This document shows, one piece after another, positions 8,338 to 16,296 of a stretch of 20,031 bases of DNA. Position 1 is the stretch's first letter, and every line of letters starts with the position of its first letter. This stretch comes from an uncultured Lachnospiraceae bacterium (lineage in GTDB: Bacteria; Bacillota; Clostridia; Lachnospirales; Lachnospiraceae). Below the pieces are notes generated by a model. That model ran no database searches and was not told the origin of the DNA. It saw nothing but the letters and a program-made list of their open reading frames with translations. The position numbers and the translations under genes are program-made. The DNA lies in the NCBI GenBank assembly GCA_910579495.1, contig CAJTVD010000069.1:272-20302 (forward strand), in the 5' to 3' direction.

Positions 8338-8366
8338 ATCATAACGATTTTGTAAAAGAGTGTCAA
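8338..8366 (-). promoter_or_regulatory. sigma-A promoter driving the 7399-8256 gene
   Basis: On the minus strand a perfect TTGACA (8366-8361) and TATGAT (8343-8338) are separated by exactly 17 bases. This is the best promoter in the window. Transcription would start near 8330, leaving a leader of about 75 bases before the ATG. Confidence 0.75.
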
Positions 8367-8567
8367 CGCAGGGAAAGAAGGATTCTATAAAAAGATGGTA
8401 AATTTTTTGTAAAATCTGGACAAAACAGGCAAAGCCTCTTGGCAAAAGCTTTCACTATAATTAAGAACACCACCAAACGTGATTAAAGTAAATCCTGATA
8501 CGCTGCCGGATTTTTAAAAGAATCATCCCGCAGAGAAACAGTGATGAAAAATCCCTTCTGATATTAC

Positions 8568-8596
8568 TTGCAAGTTTCATAAAAATATAATATCAT
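8568..8596 (+). promoter_or_regulatory. candidate promoter for the DUF6106-like gene
   Basis: TTGCAA (8568-8573) and TATCAT (8591-8596) are 17 bases apart. An overlapping TATAAT sits at 8586-8591 but with too short a spacer. The transcript would begin near 8603 and carry the hairpin at 8633-8663 in its leader. Confidence 0.45.
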
Positions 8597-8632
8597 ATTC
8601 TACATATATACCTGCACAAGGGGAGAAAGAAG

Positions 8633-8663
8633 GAGCCTGTGCCAGCGCTGCGCCTACAGGCTC
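8633..8663 (+). promoter_or_regulatory. leader hairpin upstream of the DUF6106-like gene
   Basis: GAGCCTGT (8633-8640) pairs perfectly with ACAGGCTC (8656-8663). The 15-base loop contains the palindrome AGCGCT. Only a short TTT follows at 8669-8671, so it is a poor terminator as it stands. It lies 41 bases before the ATG and could affect expression of the following gene. Confidence 0.45.
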
Positions 8664-8704
8664 TGCCGTTTGCCCAAAAGCAGCGCAGAAATGAGGATAA
8701 GACG

Positions 8705-9199
8705 ATGAACGATACTTATGTAGAATGGATGATTAAGAGAAAAACCCCGGCGTACATGACACTGCTGAAAATTCTGTCAATGATGCTCTGCGGCGTCTTC
8801 CTGCTTCTGGGGCTGATATTCATGCCGGCGTTTTTAATCGGCATTGCCTTGGGCGTTGCCGCTTATTTTATTAACCTGAACGCAGATTTAGAGTATGAGT
8901 ATCTTTATGTGGACAAGGAGCTTACCATTGACAAAGTGATGGCCAAAAGCAGGCGCAAAAGGGTAGCCGTTTTCGACCTGGGGCAGATGGAGATTGTAGC
9001 GCCTGTCAAATCCTGGCACCTGGACAATTTCAAAAACAGGAACGATAAGACAGTAGACTACAGTTCCGGCGAGGAGAAACAGCCGGATAAACGTTATGTG
9101 TTCTTTTATGACGGCAAGCAGAAGGTAATTTTTGAACCCAACAAGGAAATGATTGAGGCAATGCAGGCAGTAGCCCCCAGAAAAGTTTTTAAGGACTGA
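8705..9199 (+). CDS. small membrane protein, DUF6106-like
   Basis: A 164-residue protein of unknown function. After MNDTYVEWMIKRKTPAYMT come two adjacent hydrophobic segments (about 19-58) separated by a Met-Pro turn. A roughly 100-residue soluble domain follows, with YEYLYVDKELTIDKVMAKSR, VFDLGQMEIVAP and a C-terminal VFFYDGKQKVIFEPN. This looks like a beta-rich, PH-like cytoplasmic domain on a membrane hairpin (inference). The sequence recalls the DUF6106 proteins of Lachnospiraceae, from memory and not checked. I chose the ATG at 8705 because GAGG (8693-8696) lies eight bases upstream and family-like residues start there; the open frame reaches back to a GTG at 8639. It has its own candidate promoter and no clear terminator before guaB. 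Confidence 0.8.
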   Translation: MNDTYVEWMIKRKTPAYMTLLKILSMMLCGVFLLLGLIFMPAFLIGIALGVAAYFINLNADLEYEYLYVDKELTIDKVMAKSRRKRVAVFDLGQMEIVAPVKSWHLDNFKNRNDKTVDYSSGEEKQPDKRYVFFYDGKQKVIFEPNKEMIEAMQAVAPRKVFKD

Positions 9200-9444
9200 C
9201 AGGGAGCAGATGGCAGGTTTTAATTGCGTTGTGCAGTTTTCAGACTGGCAGCAATATAAATACTAATAAATTAAAGAAAGCCGCCCCCTGTACATAAACC
9301 CTGTTAAGGGGAGGCTGGAACTGGAAACAGTAAAAGCCCATGGAAGTGCCCCGGAGAATTTTTAAATGCGCAAGCAGGTAAAAATTACTCTGCCGCAAAA
9401 GGCACTGGCACGGGATTTTACGGAACTGGAATAAGGAGGAAAAA
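9200..9444 (+). other. guaB leader region
   Basis: A 245-bp gap with no gene. An AT-rich block (TATAAA at 9255-9260, TACTAA at 9261-9266) is the likely promoter zone, but no well-spaced -35 is apparent. A stable stem follows at 9279-9316, leaving about 130 bases before the guaB ribosome binding site. I recognise no known riboswitch class here. Confidence 0.4.
9279..9316 (+). promoter_or_regulatory. stem-loop in the guaB leader
   Basis: AGCC (9279-9282) pairs with GGCT (9313-9316). After a small internal loop (GC opposite A), CCCCT (9285-9289) pairs with AGGGG (9307-9311). The loop is 17 bases and can itself form CCCT/AGGG as an alternative. It sits about 130 bases before guaB and has no following U-run. 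Confidence 0.45.
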
Positions 9445-10899
9445 ATGGGACAGATTATAGGTGAAGGCATTACTTTTGATGATGTGCTGCTTGTACCCTC
9501 TTACTCGGAAATCGTTCCGAACGAGGTTGATTTATCAACCTGGCTAACCCCCAAGATTAAACTGAATATTCCCATGATGAGCGCGGGAATGGACACTGTT
9601 ACAGAACACAGGATGGCTATTGCCATGGCCAGGCAGGGGGGGATTGGTATTATCCACAAGAACATGTCCATTGAAGCCCAGGCGGAAGAGGTTGACAAAG
9701 TAAAGCGGTCAGAGAACGGCGTCATCACAGACCCTTTCTCCCTGACACCGGAACATACCCTTGGGGATGCCGATGCGCTGATGGCGAAATTCCGGATTTC
9801 CGGGGTTCCGGTTACGGAAGGGCGCAGGCTGGTAGGCATCATCACCAACAGGGACCTGAAATTTGAAACGGATTTTAACAAGAAAATCAAAGAATCCATG
9901 ACATCCGAGGGGCTGATCACTGCCAGGGCCGGGATTACTTTGGAAGAAGCAAAACAGATCCTGGCCAAGGCAAGGAAGGAAAAGCTTCCTATTGTAGATG
10001 AAAACTATAATCTGGTGGGCCTTATCACGATCAAGGACATTGAAAAAACCATCAAATATCCTTTATCCGCAAAGGACGGGCAGGGAAGGCTTCTGTGCGG
10101 GGCAGGGGTAGGCATTACTGCCAATGTGCTTGACAGGGTAGGCGCCCTGGTGGACGCTAAGGTGGACGTGATTGTCCTTGACAGTGCCCATGGGCATTCC
10201 GGGAATGTACTCCGCTGCCTGCGTATGATCAAGGAAAATTTCCCGGACCTGCAGGTAATTGCCGGAAACGTAGCTACCGGGGAAGGGGCAAGGGATTTGA
10301 TTGAGGCAGGTGCAGATGCGGTTAAGGTAGGCATTGGCCCTGGTTCTATCTGTACCACCCGCGTGGTGGCGGGGATCGGCGTGCCCCAGATTACCGCTAT
10401 CATGGACTCCTACGCAGTGGCAAAGGAATATGGGATTCCCATCATTGCGGATGGAGGCATCAAATATTCCGGCGATATGACCAAGGCACTTGCCGCCGGG
10501 GGCAATGTGTGCATGATGGGGAGCATCTTTGCAGGGTGTGACGAAAGCCCTGGCACATTTGAACTCTACCAGGGACGGAAATATAAGGTCTACCGGGGCA
10601 TGGGTTCCATTGCCGCCATGGAAAACGGAAGCAAGGACCGTTATTTCCAGGAAAATGCCAGAAAGCTGGTGCCGGAAGGCGTGGAAGGGCGTGTGGCATA
10701 CAAGGGGACTGTGGAAGACACGGTATTCCAGCTCATGGGCGGCCTACGTTCCGGCATGGGCTACTGCGGGACCGGGACCATAGAGGAACTGAAGGAGAAA
10801 GGAAGATTTGTGAAGATTTCCGCAGCTTCCTTAAAGGAGAGCCATCCCCATGATATCCATATTACAAAGGAAGCGCCTAATTACAGTGTGGATGAGTAA
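9445..10899 (+). CDS. guaB: inosine-5'-monophosphate dehydrogenase
   Basis: Catalyses NAD-dependent oxidation of IMP to XMP, the committed and usually rate-limiting step of guanine nucleotide synthesis, as a cytoplasmic tetramer. At 484 residues it has the standard length. FDDVLLVPSYS opens the barrel. Two CBS domains (about 92-205) include GVPVTEGRRLVGIITNRDL and KLPIVDENYNLVGLITIKDI. The catalytic loop GPGSICTTR carries Cys 303, DGGIKYSGD binds the IMP phosphate, and the mobile flap includes Arg 399-Tyr 400 (KDRYFQ). The ending HPHDIHITKEAPNYS is typical. All key residues are present. AAGGAGG (9433-9439) stands five bases before the ATG. It is preceded by a structured leader and followed after about 90 bases by the c-di-GMP enzyme. 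Confidence 0.98.
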   Translation: MGQIIGEGITFDDVLLVPSYSEIVPNEVDLSTWLTPKIKLNIPMMSAGMDTVTEHRMAIAMARQGGIGIIHKNMSIEAQAEEVDKVKRSENGVITDPFSLTPEHTLGDADALMAKFRISGVPVTEGRRLVGIITNRDLKFETDFNKKIKESMTSEGLITARAGITLEEAKQILAKARKEKLPIVDENYNLVGLITIKDIEKTIKYPLSAKDGQGRLLCGAGVGITANVLDRVGALVDAKVDVIVLDSAHGHSGNVLRCLRMIKENFPDLQVIAGNVATGEGARDLIEAGADAVKVGIGPGSICTTRVVAGIGVPQITAIMDSYAVAKEYGIPIIADGGIKYSGDMTKALAAGGNVCMMGSIFAGCDESPGTFELYQGRKYKVYRGMGSIAAMENGSKDRYFQENARKLVPEGVEGRVAYKGTVEDTVFQLMGGLRSGMGYCGTGTIEELKEKGRFVKISAASLKESHPHDIHITKEAPNYSVDE

Positions 10900-10932
10900 T
10901 CTAAAAGTGGCCTTATGGTGTTATAGGTGAAT

Positions 10933-10952
10933 GGCTCCCTAAGTCCGGAGCC
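10933..10952. repeat. inverted repeat between guaB and the c-di-GMP gene
   Basis: GGCTCC (10933-10938) pairs with GGAGCC (10947-10952) across an eight-base loop. No T-run follows, so it looks more like an mRNA hairpin than a terminator. It leaves guaB and the next gene possibly co-transcribed. Confidence 0.35.
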
Positions 10953-10992
10953 TGTCAGTGGGAAATATTGAGTGATAAGGAGTGCGGCTTAC

Positions 10993-13698
10993 ATGAGCGG
11001 TCTGGATGATTTTATTTGCGGGCGGGAGGAAGAACCCTTATTGCGCAGCCTGATAGAAGGTAAAGAACTGGAAAAATGGCAGCGGTATTTTTGCAGTCTG
11101 GCGAATGTATTTATCTGCTGCGTAGACAGCCAGGGAAACCCCTTGACCGGGTTTGAGGGGGAACCGGAGGAGGTTGCCAGAATAAAGAAAATCATAGACG
11201 GGGAGCAGTTCCGGAACATGCTCCAGAGAGTTTCAGAGAGTACCCTTGAGGACCAGGCAGTTGAAACAACTGCCTATCCTAACGTGCGCATAGCGCTGAT
11301 TTCTTCCCGGATAGAGGGAAAGCCTGTGATCAACTGGCTTGTCTGCGGCGTACTTGAAGAGGCAGATGATGGGGAAGATTATGAAAACCCTCCGCTGGAA
11401 GGCTTTGCCCATGTACTTGGGCAGGAGCAGTTCCTGAAAACTTTAGATACCCTGAGAAATATTTCAGATGAGCTTTTAAGCTATAAACAGGCAAAGGCCA
11501 GTGCGGAGGCCGACAGCAAAAGAAGCCGTCTTTCGGAAAGGGAGATTGTGGACGGCCAAAAGCGCACGGAGGCCCTTACAGAGGTGATCCAGCTTCTGGA
11601 AAACGGGGAGAGCGCGGAAAACATTATCCTCAGGCTGCTCAAAATTGCCGGAGAACTGCTGGATTTAAGTGCCGCCGCCGTTTACCGGCTGAAAAAGGAG
11701 GACGGGAAGCTGGAAACGGTTTCCAAATGGTGCGGAAAGAAAATTACATGGGAGCTTGGGCAGCAGGAGGAAAATGGCGGGGCCGTATCCTTGTTAAGGA
11801 GGGAGAAAACCCTGGTGCTTTCCGGCAATTCCCTGATCAGCCCGGGAGAAAAGGAAGAGCTTTCACGGCTGGGGCTGAAAGCCGCCATTATCATGCCCGT
11901 CACGGTAAAGCAAGGGGAGGGCGGCAGCCTTTATGCCTGCTTTGGGGAGATGCGCAGGGAGAGGGCGTGGAAGCTGGAGGAAATCAAGTTCTTAAACGAT
12001 ACCGTCAAAATTCTCCAGAGCATCCTTACAAGGCGGACCAGGGAGAATACCCTTTCCGACTCCAACGCGGCGCTGGAAGCGGTGCTGGACCATGTGGGAA
12101 GCGCAGTGTATGTGCGGAGCCTGGAAGAGGGGAAGGTTTTGTTTGCCAACAAAAGCCTGCGGCAGGCATTTTCAGCGGAGCTGCAGGATAAAAGCATTGA
12201 TAAACTGCTGGATGGATGGGCAGAAGGGACCGGGGAGCGGCGGGAGGTCCATTATCCCCCCAAGGGACGCTGGTATGATATGTATTATACCAAAATGAAA
12301 TGGGTGGACGGGACTCCCTCCCTGCTGTGGAGCCTTAGTGATATAACCGAGAGGAAGGATTATGAGGAGCAGTTAGAGCAGCAGGTCTATGTGGACTACC
12401 TTACCGGGCTCCATAACCGTATGCGCTGTGAGAAGGATTTGGGGGAATATGTGAAGGAAGCGGCCCAGTCCGGCGGCAAGGGCGTGCTCCTTTATCTGGA
12501 CCTGGATGATTTTAAGCATATCAACGACGGGCTTGGGCATCAGTACGGGGATCTGCTTATAAAGGCAGTTGCCCACAATATGCAGCATGTGGAGGAGATT
12601 GCGGATACCTGTTACCGTATGGGCGGGGATGAATTTGTGATCATTGTGCCTCCCGGGCAATATGGGAACCTGGATAAGATATTGGCGGGTGTGCGGAAAA
12701 TTTTTGATAATTCCTGGTTCTTGAAAGATACTTATTATTATTGCACCGCCAGTATGGGGACAGTGGAATTTCCCACAGAAGGGGATGTGGTCCATGAGCT
12801 GATCAAAAAGGCGGATATTGCCATGTACGAGGCCAAAAGGAATGGGAAGAACCGGACTACCAGGTACAGCGGCAATATGGATTCGCTCTCTGAAAAGCGC
12901 CTGGATATGGAAAAGAATATGCGGGATGCCACAGCAAAAGGATACCAGGAATTCAAGGTGTATTACCAGCCCGTCTTTGATATCCGCAAAGAAGGGCAGC
13001 CCTGCATAGGGGCGGAAGCACTGATCCGCTGGAACAATGCTAAGATGGGGTTTATGTCACCGGCGGAATTTATCCCCCTGGCGGAATACCTGGGGCTGAT
13101 CAACCCAATTGGGAATTTTGTGCTTCTGGAGGCATGTAAAAACTGCAGGAAATGGAATAAAAAAGGCTATACTGATTATAAAGTGAGTGTGAATCTTTCG
13201 GTGGTCCAGCTTATGCAGCCGGATATTGTGGAGAATATTGAACATACCATCAAGGAAACCGGGATCACACCGGGCAATCTGGTGCTGGAAGTGACGGAAA
13301 GCCAGGCGGCCAATGACAGGGAACGGGTAAGGGAAATACTTTCAGGCCTAAAAAAGCTTGGGGTAGGGATTGCGCTGGATGATTTTGGGACCGGTTATTC
13401 TTCTTTAAGCCATGTGAAAGAGTTCCCTGTTGACTGCATTAAAGTGGACCAGTGCTTTGTAAAAGATTTGGAGAGAGACGCCTACGCCAGGTCATTTATT
13501 AAAATGGTAAGCGATTTGGCGGAGAATATCGGCGTTGACCTGTGTGTGGAGGGTGTGGAGACCCAAAAGCAATATGAGATTTTAGCAGAAATAGGCACAG
13601 GGCTGGTGCAGGGATATTATTTTGCCCATCCCATGGAACAGGAAGAATTTGAGAAAAAGTACGTCCAGGACGAAAAGAAGGAAGAAGGGTCCCAATGA
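10993..13698 (+). CDS. diguanylate cyclase/phosphodiesterase with PocR-like, GAF and PAS sensor domains
   Basis: A roughly 901-residue multidomain enzyme for making and breaking cyclic di-GMP. The order I see is: a PocR-like sensory domain (about 15-125), a linker with coiled-coil character, a GAF-like domain (about 185-345), PAS (about 355-455), GGDEF (about 460-620) and EAL (about 640-890). The cyclase motif MGGDEF is intact at 544-548. The inhibitory RxxD five residues upstream reads EIAD, so product feedback at that site is probably lost. The phosphodiesterase domain keeps EALIRW (Glu 675), NLSVVQL, LEVTES, LDDFGTGYSS, IKVD, the VEGVET glutamate and QGYYF, so both activities are plausible. 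There is no membrane helix, so it should sense cytoplasmic signals. I chose the ATG at 10993 because AAGGAG (10977-10982) serves it; the frame also opens at a GTG at 10972 that lacks such a site. The PocR assignment is the weakest. Confidence 0.93.
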   Translation: MSGLDDFICGREEEPLLRSLIEGKELEKWQRYFCSLANVFICCVDSQGNPLTGFEGEPEEVARIKKIIDGEQFRNMLQRVSESTLEDQAVETTAYPNVRIALISSRIEGKPVINWLVCGVLEEADDGEDYENPPLEGFAHVLGQEQFLKTLDTLRNISDELLSYKQAKASAEADSKRSRLSEREIVDGQKRTEALTEVIQLLENGESAENIILRLLKIAGELLDLSAAAVYRLKKEDGKLETVSKWCGKKITWELGQQEENGGAVSLLRREKTLVLSGNSLISPGEKEELSRLGLKAAIIMPVTVKQGEGGSLYACFGEMRRERAWKLEEIKFLNDTVKILQSILTRRTRENTLSDSNAALEAVLDHVGSAVYVRSLEEGKVLFANKSLRQAFSAELQDKSIDKLLDGWAEGTGERREVHYPPKGRWYDMYYTKMKWVDGTPSLLWSLSDITERKDYEEQLEQQVYVDYLTGLHNRMRCEKDLGEYVKEAAQSGGKGVLLYLDLDDFKHINDGLGHQYGDLLIKAVAHNMQHVEEIADTCYRMGGDEFVIIVPPGQYGNLDKILAGVRKIFDNSWFLKDTYYYCTASMGTVEFPTEGDVVHELIKKADIAMYEAKRNGKNRTTRYSGNMDSLSEKRLDMEKNMRDATAKGYQEFKVYYQPVFDIRKEGQPCIGAEALIRWNNAKMGFMSPAEFIPLAEYLGLINPIGNFVLLEACKNCRKWNKKGYTDYKVSVNLSVVQLMQPDIVENIEHTIKETGITPGNLVLEVTESQAANDRERVREILSGLKKLGVGIALDDFGTGYSSLSHVKEFPVDCIKVDQCFVKDLERDAYARSFIKMVSDLAENIGVDLCVEGVETQKQYEILAEIGTGLVQGYYFAHPMEQEEFEKKYVQDEKKEEGSQ

Positions 13699-13717
13699 GG
13701 GCAACAAGGGGTGAGAA

Positions 13718-15421
13718 ATGATGAGTGACGGAACAATAAACAACAATACAGAAGAGGAAAAAGTGGCGGTTTCAAGGAATTTTATTGAACAGATCATCGA
13801 CAAGGACCTGGCGGAAGGGGTGTGCGAAGGGGTACACACAAGGTTCCCGCCGGAGCCTAACGGGTACCTGCATATCGGCCATGCCAAAAGCATTCTTTTA
13901 AACTACGGGCTGGCAAAGCAGTATGGCGGGAAATTTAACATGCGCTTTGACGATACCAATCCTACCAAGGAAAAGACGGAGTTTGTGGAGTCTATCCTGG
14001 CGGATATCAAATGGCTGGGGGCGGACTGGGAGGACCGGCTGTATTTTGCCTCCAACTACTTCGGGCAGATGTATGAGGCAGCGGTTAAACTGATCCGCAA
14101 GGGAAAAGCCTATGTGTCCCGGCTTTCTGCGGAGGAGATGAGGGAGTACCGGGGAACCCTTACAGAGCCGGGCAAAAACGACCCTGACAGGGAGCGGGGA
14201 GTGGAGGAAAACCTTGCGCTTTTTGAGCGGATGCGGCAGGGGGAATTTGCAGACGGGGAATTGACCCTGCGGGCCAAAATTGATATGGCATCCCCTAATA
14301 TCAATATGCGGGACCCGATCATTTACCGTGTAGCCCATATGAGCCACCACAATACCGGGGATGCCTGGTGCATTTATCCCATGTATGACTTTGCCCATCC
14401 CATAGAGGATGCCATAGAGGGGATTACCCATTCTATCTGCACCCTGGAATTTGAAGACCACAGGCCTTTGTATGACTGGGTAGTGCGGGAGCTGGAATAT
14501 CCCCATCCGCCCAAACAGATTGAATTTGCCAAGATGTATTTGACTAATGTGGTCACAGGCAAAAGATATATTAAAAAGATGGTGGAAGAGGGGATTGTGG
14601 ACGGCTGGGACGACCCAAGGCTGGTATCCATTGCCGCTCTTAGAAGGAGGGGCTTTACACCGGAGTCTATCCGGATGTTTGTGGAACTGTGCGGCGTTTC
14701 CAAAAGCAATTCCTCTGCGGACTATGCCATGCTGGAATACTGCATCAGGGAAGACCTGAAGCTGAAGCGGCCCAGGATGATGGCAGTGCTTGACCCGGTG
14801 AAGCTGGTCATAGACAATTACCCGGAAGACAGGACAGAGCTGCTGGAGGTTGCCAACAACCTGGAAAACCCGGAGATGGGAACCCGCCAGGTACCTTTTG
14901 GCAGGGAGCTTTATATTGAACGGGAAGACTTTATGGAGGAGCCGCCGAAGAAATATTTCCGGCTTTTTCCCGGAAATGAAGTGCGCCTGATGAACGCATA
15001 TTTTGTGACCTGTACCGGCTGCGTGAAGGATGCGGAGGGGAAGGTGGTGGAGGTACACTGCACCTACGACCCGGAGACGAAATGCGGCAGCGGCTTTAAC
15101 GGGCGCAAGGTAAAAGGAACCATCCACTGGGTACCGGCCCGGGAAGGTGTGAGGGCGCAGGTACGGCTCTATGAAAATATCATTGATGAAGAAAAAGGCG
15201 TTTATAATGAGGACGGAAGCCTTAATTTAAATCCCAATTCCCTTACAGTTTTGAAGGACTGCGTGCTGGAACCGGCATTGGGGAATGCGAAACCCTATGA
15301 CAGCTTTCAGTTTGTGCGCCAGGGGTACTTTTGTGTGGACGCCCGGGACTCCGGGGAGGGAGCCCTTGTGTTTAACCGCATTGTGTCCCTTAAGAGTTCC
15401 TATGTGCTGCCTAAGAATTAG
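13718..15421 (+). CDS. glnS: glutaminyl-tRNA synthetase
   Basis: A class I aminoacyl-tRNA synthetase that charges tRNA-Gln with glutamine in the cytoplasm. It has 567 residues, the standard bacterial length with no YqeY extension. FPPEPNGYLHIGHAKS carries the HIGH motif (52-55). The Rossmann core continues with NMRFDDTNPTKEKTEF, and EGIVDGWDDPR and ALRRRGFTPESI precede the anticodon-binding beta barrels. These features separate it from GltX. The second signature loop reads VVTGKRYIK (VTGKR at 279-283), where the usual MSK/TSK-type KMSKS variant has a Gly in place of Ser; the Lys is retained. Adjacent ATGs at 13718 and 13721 both follow AAGGGG (13706-13711). It starts 19 bases after the c-di-GMP gene. 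Many Clostridia instead form Gln-tRNA by GatCAB amidation, so a dedicated GlnRS is noteworthy. Confidence 0.97.
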   Translation: MMSDGTINNNTEEEKVAVSRNFIEQIIDKDLAEGVCEGVHTRFPPEPNGYLHIGHAKSILLNYGLAKQYGGKFNMRFDDTNPTKEKTEFVESILADIKWLGADWEDRLYFASNYFGQMYEAAVKLIRKGKAYVSRLSAEEMREYRGTLTEPGKNDPDRERGVEENLALFERMRQGEFADGELTLRAKIDMASPNINMRDPIIYRVAHMSHHNTGDAWCIYPMYDFAHPIEDAIEGITHSICTLEFEDHRPLYDWVVRELEYPHPPKQIEFAKMYLTNVVTGKRYIKKMVEEGIVDGWDDPRLVSIAALRRRGFTPESIRMFVELCGVSKSNSSADYAMLEYCIREDLKLKRPRMMAVLDPVKLVIDNYPEDRTELLEVANNLENPEMGTRQVPFGRELYIEREDFMEEPPKKYFRLFPGNEVRLMNAYFVTCTGCVKDAEGKVVEVHCTYDPETKCGSGFNGRKVKGTIHWVPAREGVRAQVRLYENIIDEEKGVYNEDGSLNLNPNSLTVLKDCVLEPALGNAKPYDSFQFVRQGYFCVDARDSGEGALVFNRIVSLKSSYVLPKN

Positions 15422-15435
15422 GAGGAACAAAAAGG

Positions 15436-16296
15436 GTGAGTCTGCTAACAGGATTAGGGAAGTTTGGGCTTAAGTATTTAGAAGACGCGGATTTGTTCGA
15501 AGAAGAGAAAAAGAAGGAAAACCAATCTGACAAAGCAAAGCCTGCGGTGACAGTAATGGCCGAAGAGGATTACCTGTTTGACAAGACTTATGAATGCCCG
15601 GTGTGTTATGGGAGTTTCAAGGAGAGAACGGTGCGGACAGGGAAAGCAAAGCTAATGCGGACAGATTTGGACCTTCGGCCTGTGTATGACAATTTTGAAC
15701 CGCTGAAATATGATGTAGTAGTCTGTCCCCACTGCGGCTATGCCGCCCTTAGCCGTTTTTTTACAGGAATGCCGTCTTTCCAGCAGAAAGCGATCAAGGA
15801 AATGATGGCAACCACCAATACCCGCCCTCTGCAGAAAAAAGATACTTACTCCTATGATGAGGCAGTGGACCGGTATAAGCTTACCCTTGCCTATGCAATC
15901 GTAAAACACGCAAAAACAAGCGAAAAAGCCTATGTATGCCTGAAGGGAGGCTGGCTTTTGCGCAGCATGGGCGAGTATTTACGGAAGGTAGCGCCGGACC
16001 AGGAGCAGAAATGGCAGGAGCTAAAGGAACAGGAGGATGAGTTTTTGAAAAATGCGCTGGAAGGTTTCCTGACAGCGAGACAGACAGAAAATTTTCCCAT
16101 ATGCGGCATGGAACAGTTTACCCTGGACTATCTTGTGTCGGTGCTTGCTATGAACAATGAGCAATACGAGGTGGCCGCGAAACTGATTTCAGGTATTCTC
16201 ACAGCCCGGAATGCCAACAACAGGATTAAAGAGAAGGCGCGTGATTTAAGGGAACAGCTTATCATAAAAGTTAAGGGGAAAAGTGTAAATAAATGA
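15436..16296 (+). CDS. DUF2225 family zinc-ribbon protein
   Basis: A 286-residue cytoplasmic protein of unknown function matching the DUF2225 pattern. The N-terminal part has paired Cys motifs, ECPVC (Cys 54, 57) and CPHCGYA (Cys 97, 100), with LMRTDLDLRPVYDNFEPLKY between them. These form a likely four-Cys zinc ribbon. The rest is helical and TPR-like (YKLTLAYAIVKHAKTSEKAY, VSVLAMNNEQYEVAAKLISG). The start is a GTG at 15436: GGAGG at 15421-15425, which begins on the last base of the glnS stop, lies ten bases upstream. It begins 14 bases after glnS, and its TGA overlaps the ATG of the MocR-type gene by four bases, so the three are probably one transcript. Confidence 0.88.
   Translation: MSLLTGLGKFGLKYLEDADLFEEEKKKENQSDKAKPAVTVMAEEDYLFDKTYECPVCYGSFKERTVRTGKAKLMRTDLDLRPVYDNFEPLKYDVVVCPHCGYAALSRFFTGMPSFQQKAIKEMMATTNTRPLQKKDTYSYDEAVDRYKLTLAYAIVKHAKTSEKAYVCLKGGWLLRSMGEYLRKVAPDQEQKWQELKEQEDEFLKNALEGFLTARQTENFPICGMEQFTLDYLVSVLAMNNEQYEVAAKLISGILTARNANNRIKEKARDLREQLIIKVKGKSVNK

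Larger units (their letters stand above)
8257..8704. other. intergenic region between divergent membrane-protein genes
   Basis: A 448-bp stretch, AT-rich in the middle, with no convincing gene. It holds the minus-strand promoter at 8338-8366, a plus-strand promoter candidate at 8568-8596 and a GC-rich hairpin at 8633-8663. A weak inverted repeat AAATCC/GGATTT followed by T residues lies at about 8490-8517. A GTG-started extension of the downstream frame begins at 8639, inside the hairpin, but its residues are not membrane- or family-like. Roughly 8367-8565 has no assigned role. Confidence 0.6.

Noticed and set aside
8415..8450. Possible c-di-GMP (GEMM-type) riboswitch, because of a GGCAAAGCC-like string
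   Set aside because: Only a short fragment resembles the class. The flanking GNRA/receptor arms and pairing are missing, and it is not placed next to a gene start.
8639..8704. N-terminal extension of the DUF6106-like protein from a GTG
   Set aside because: The GTG lies within a hairpin stem and the added residues look non-coding. The ATG at 8705 has a well-placed GAGG.
10933..10952. Terminator after guaB
   Set aside because: The stem is six base pairs with no T-run, so termination is not supported.
13898..15127. 409-codon open frame on the minus strand inside glnS
   Set aside because: It lies entirely antisense to a certain glnS and its translation is rich in His, Pro and Arg with no domain pattern. 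It is a shadow of the opposite strand's codon bias.
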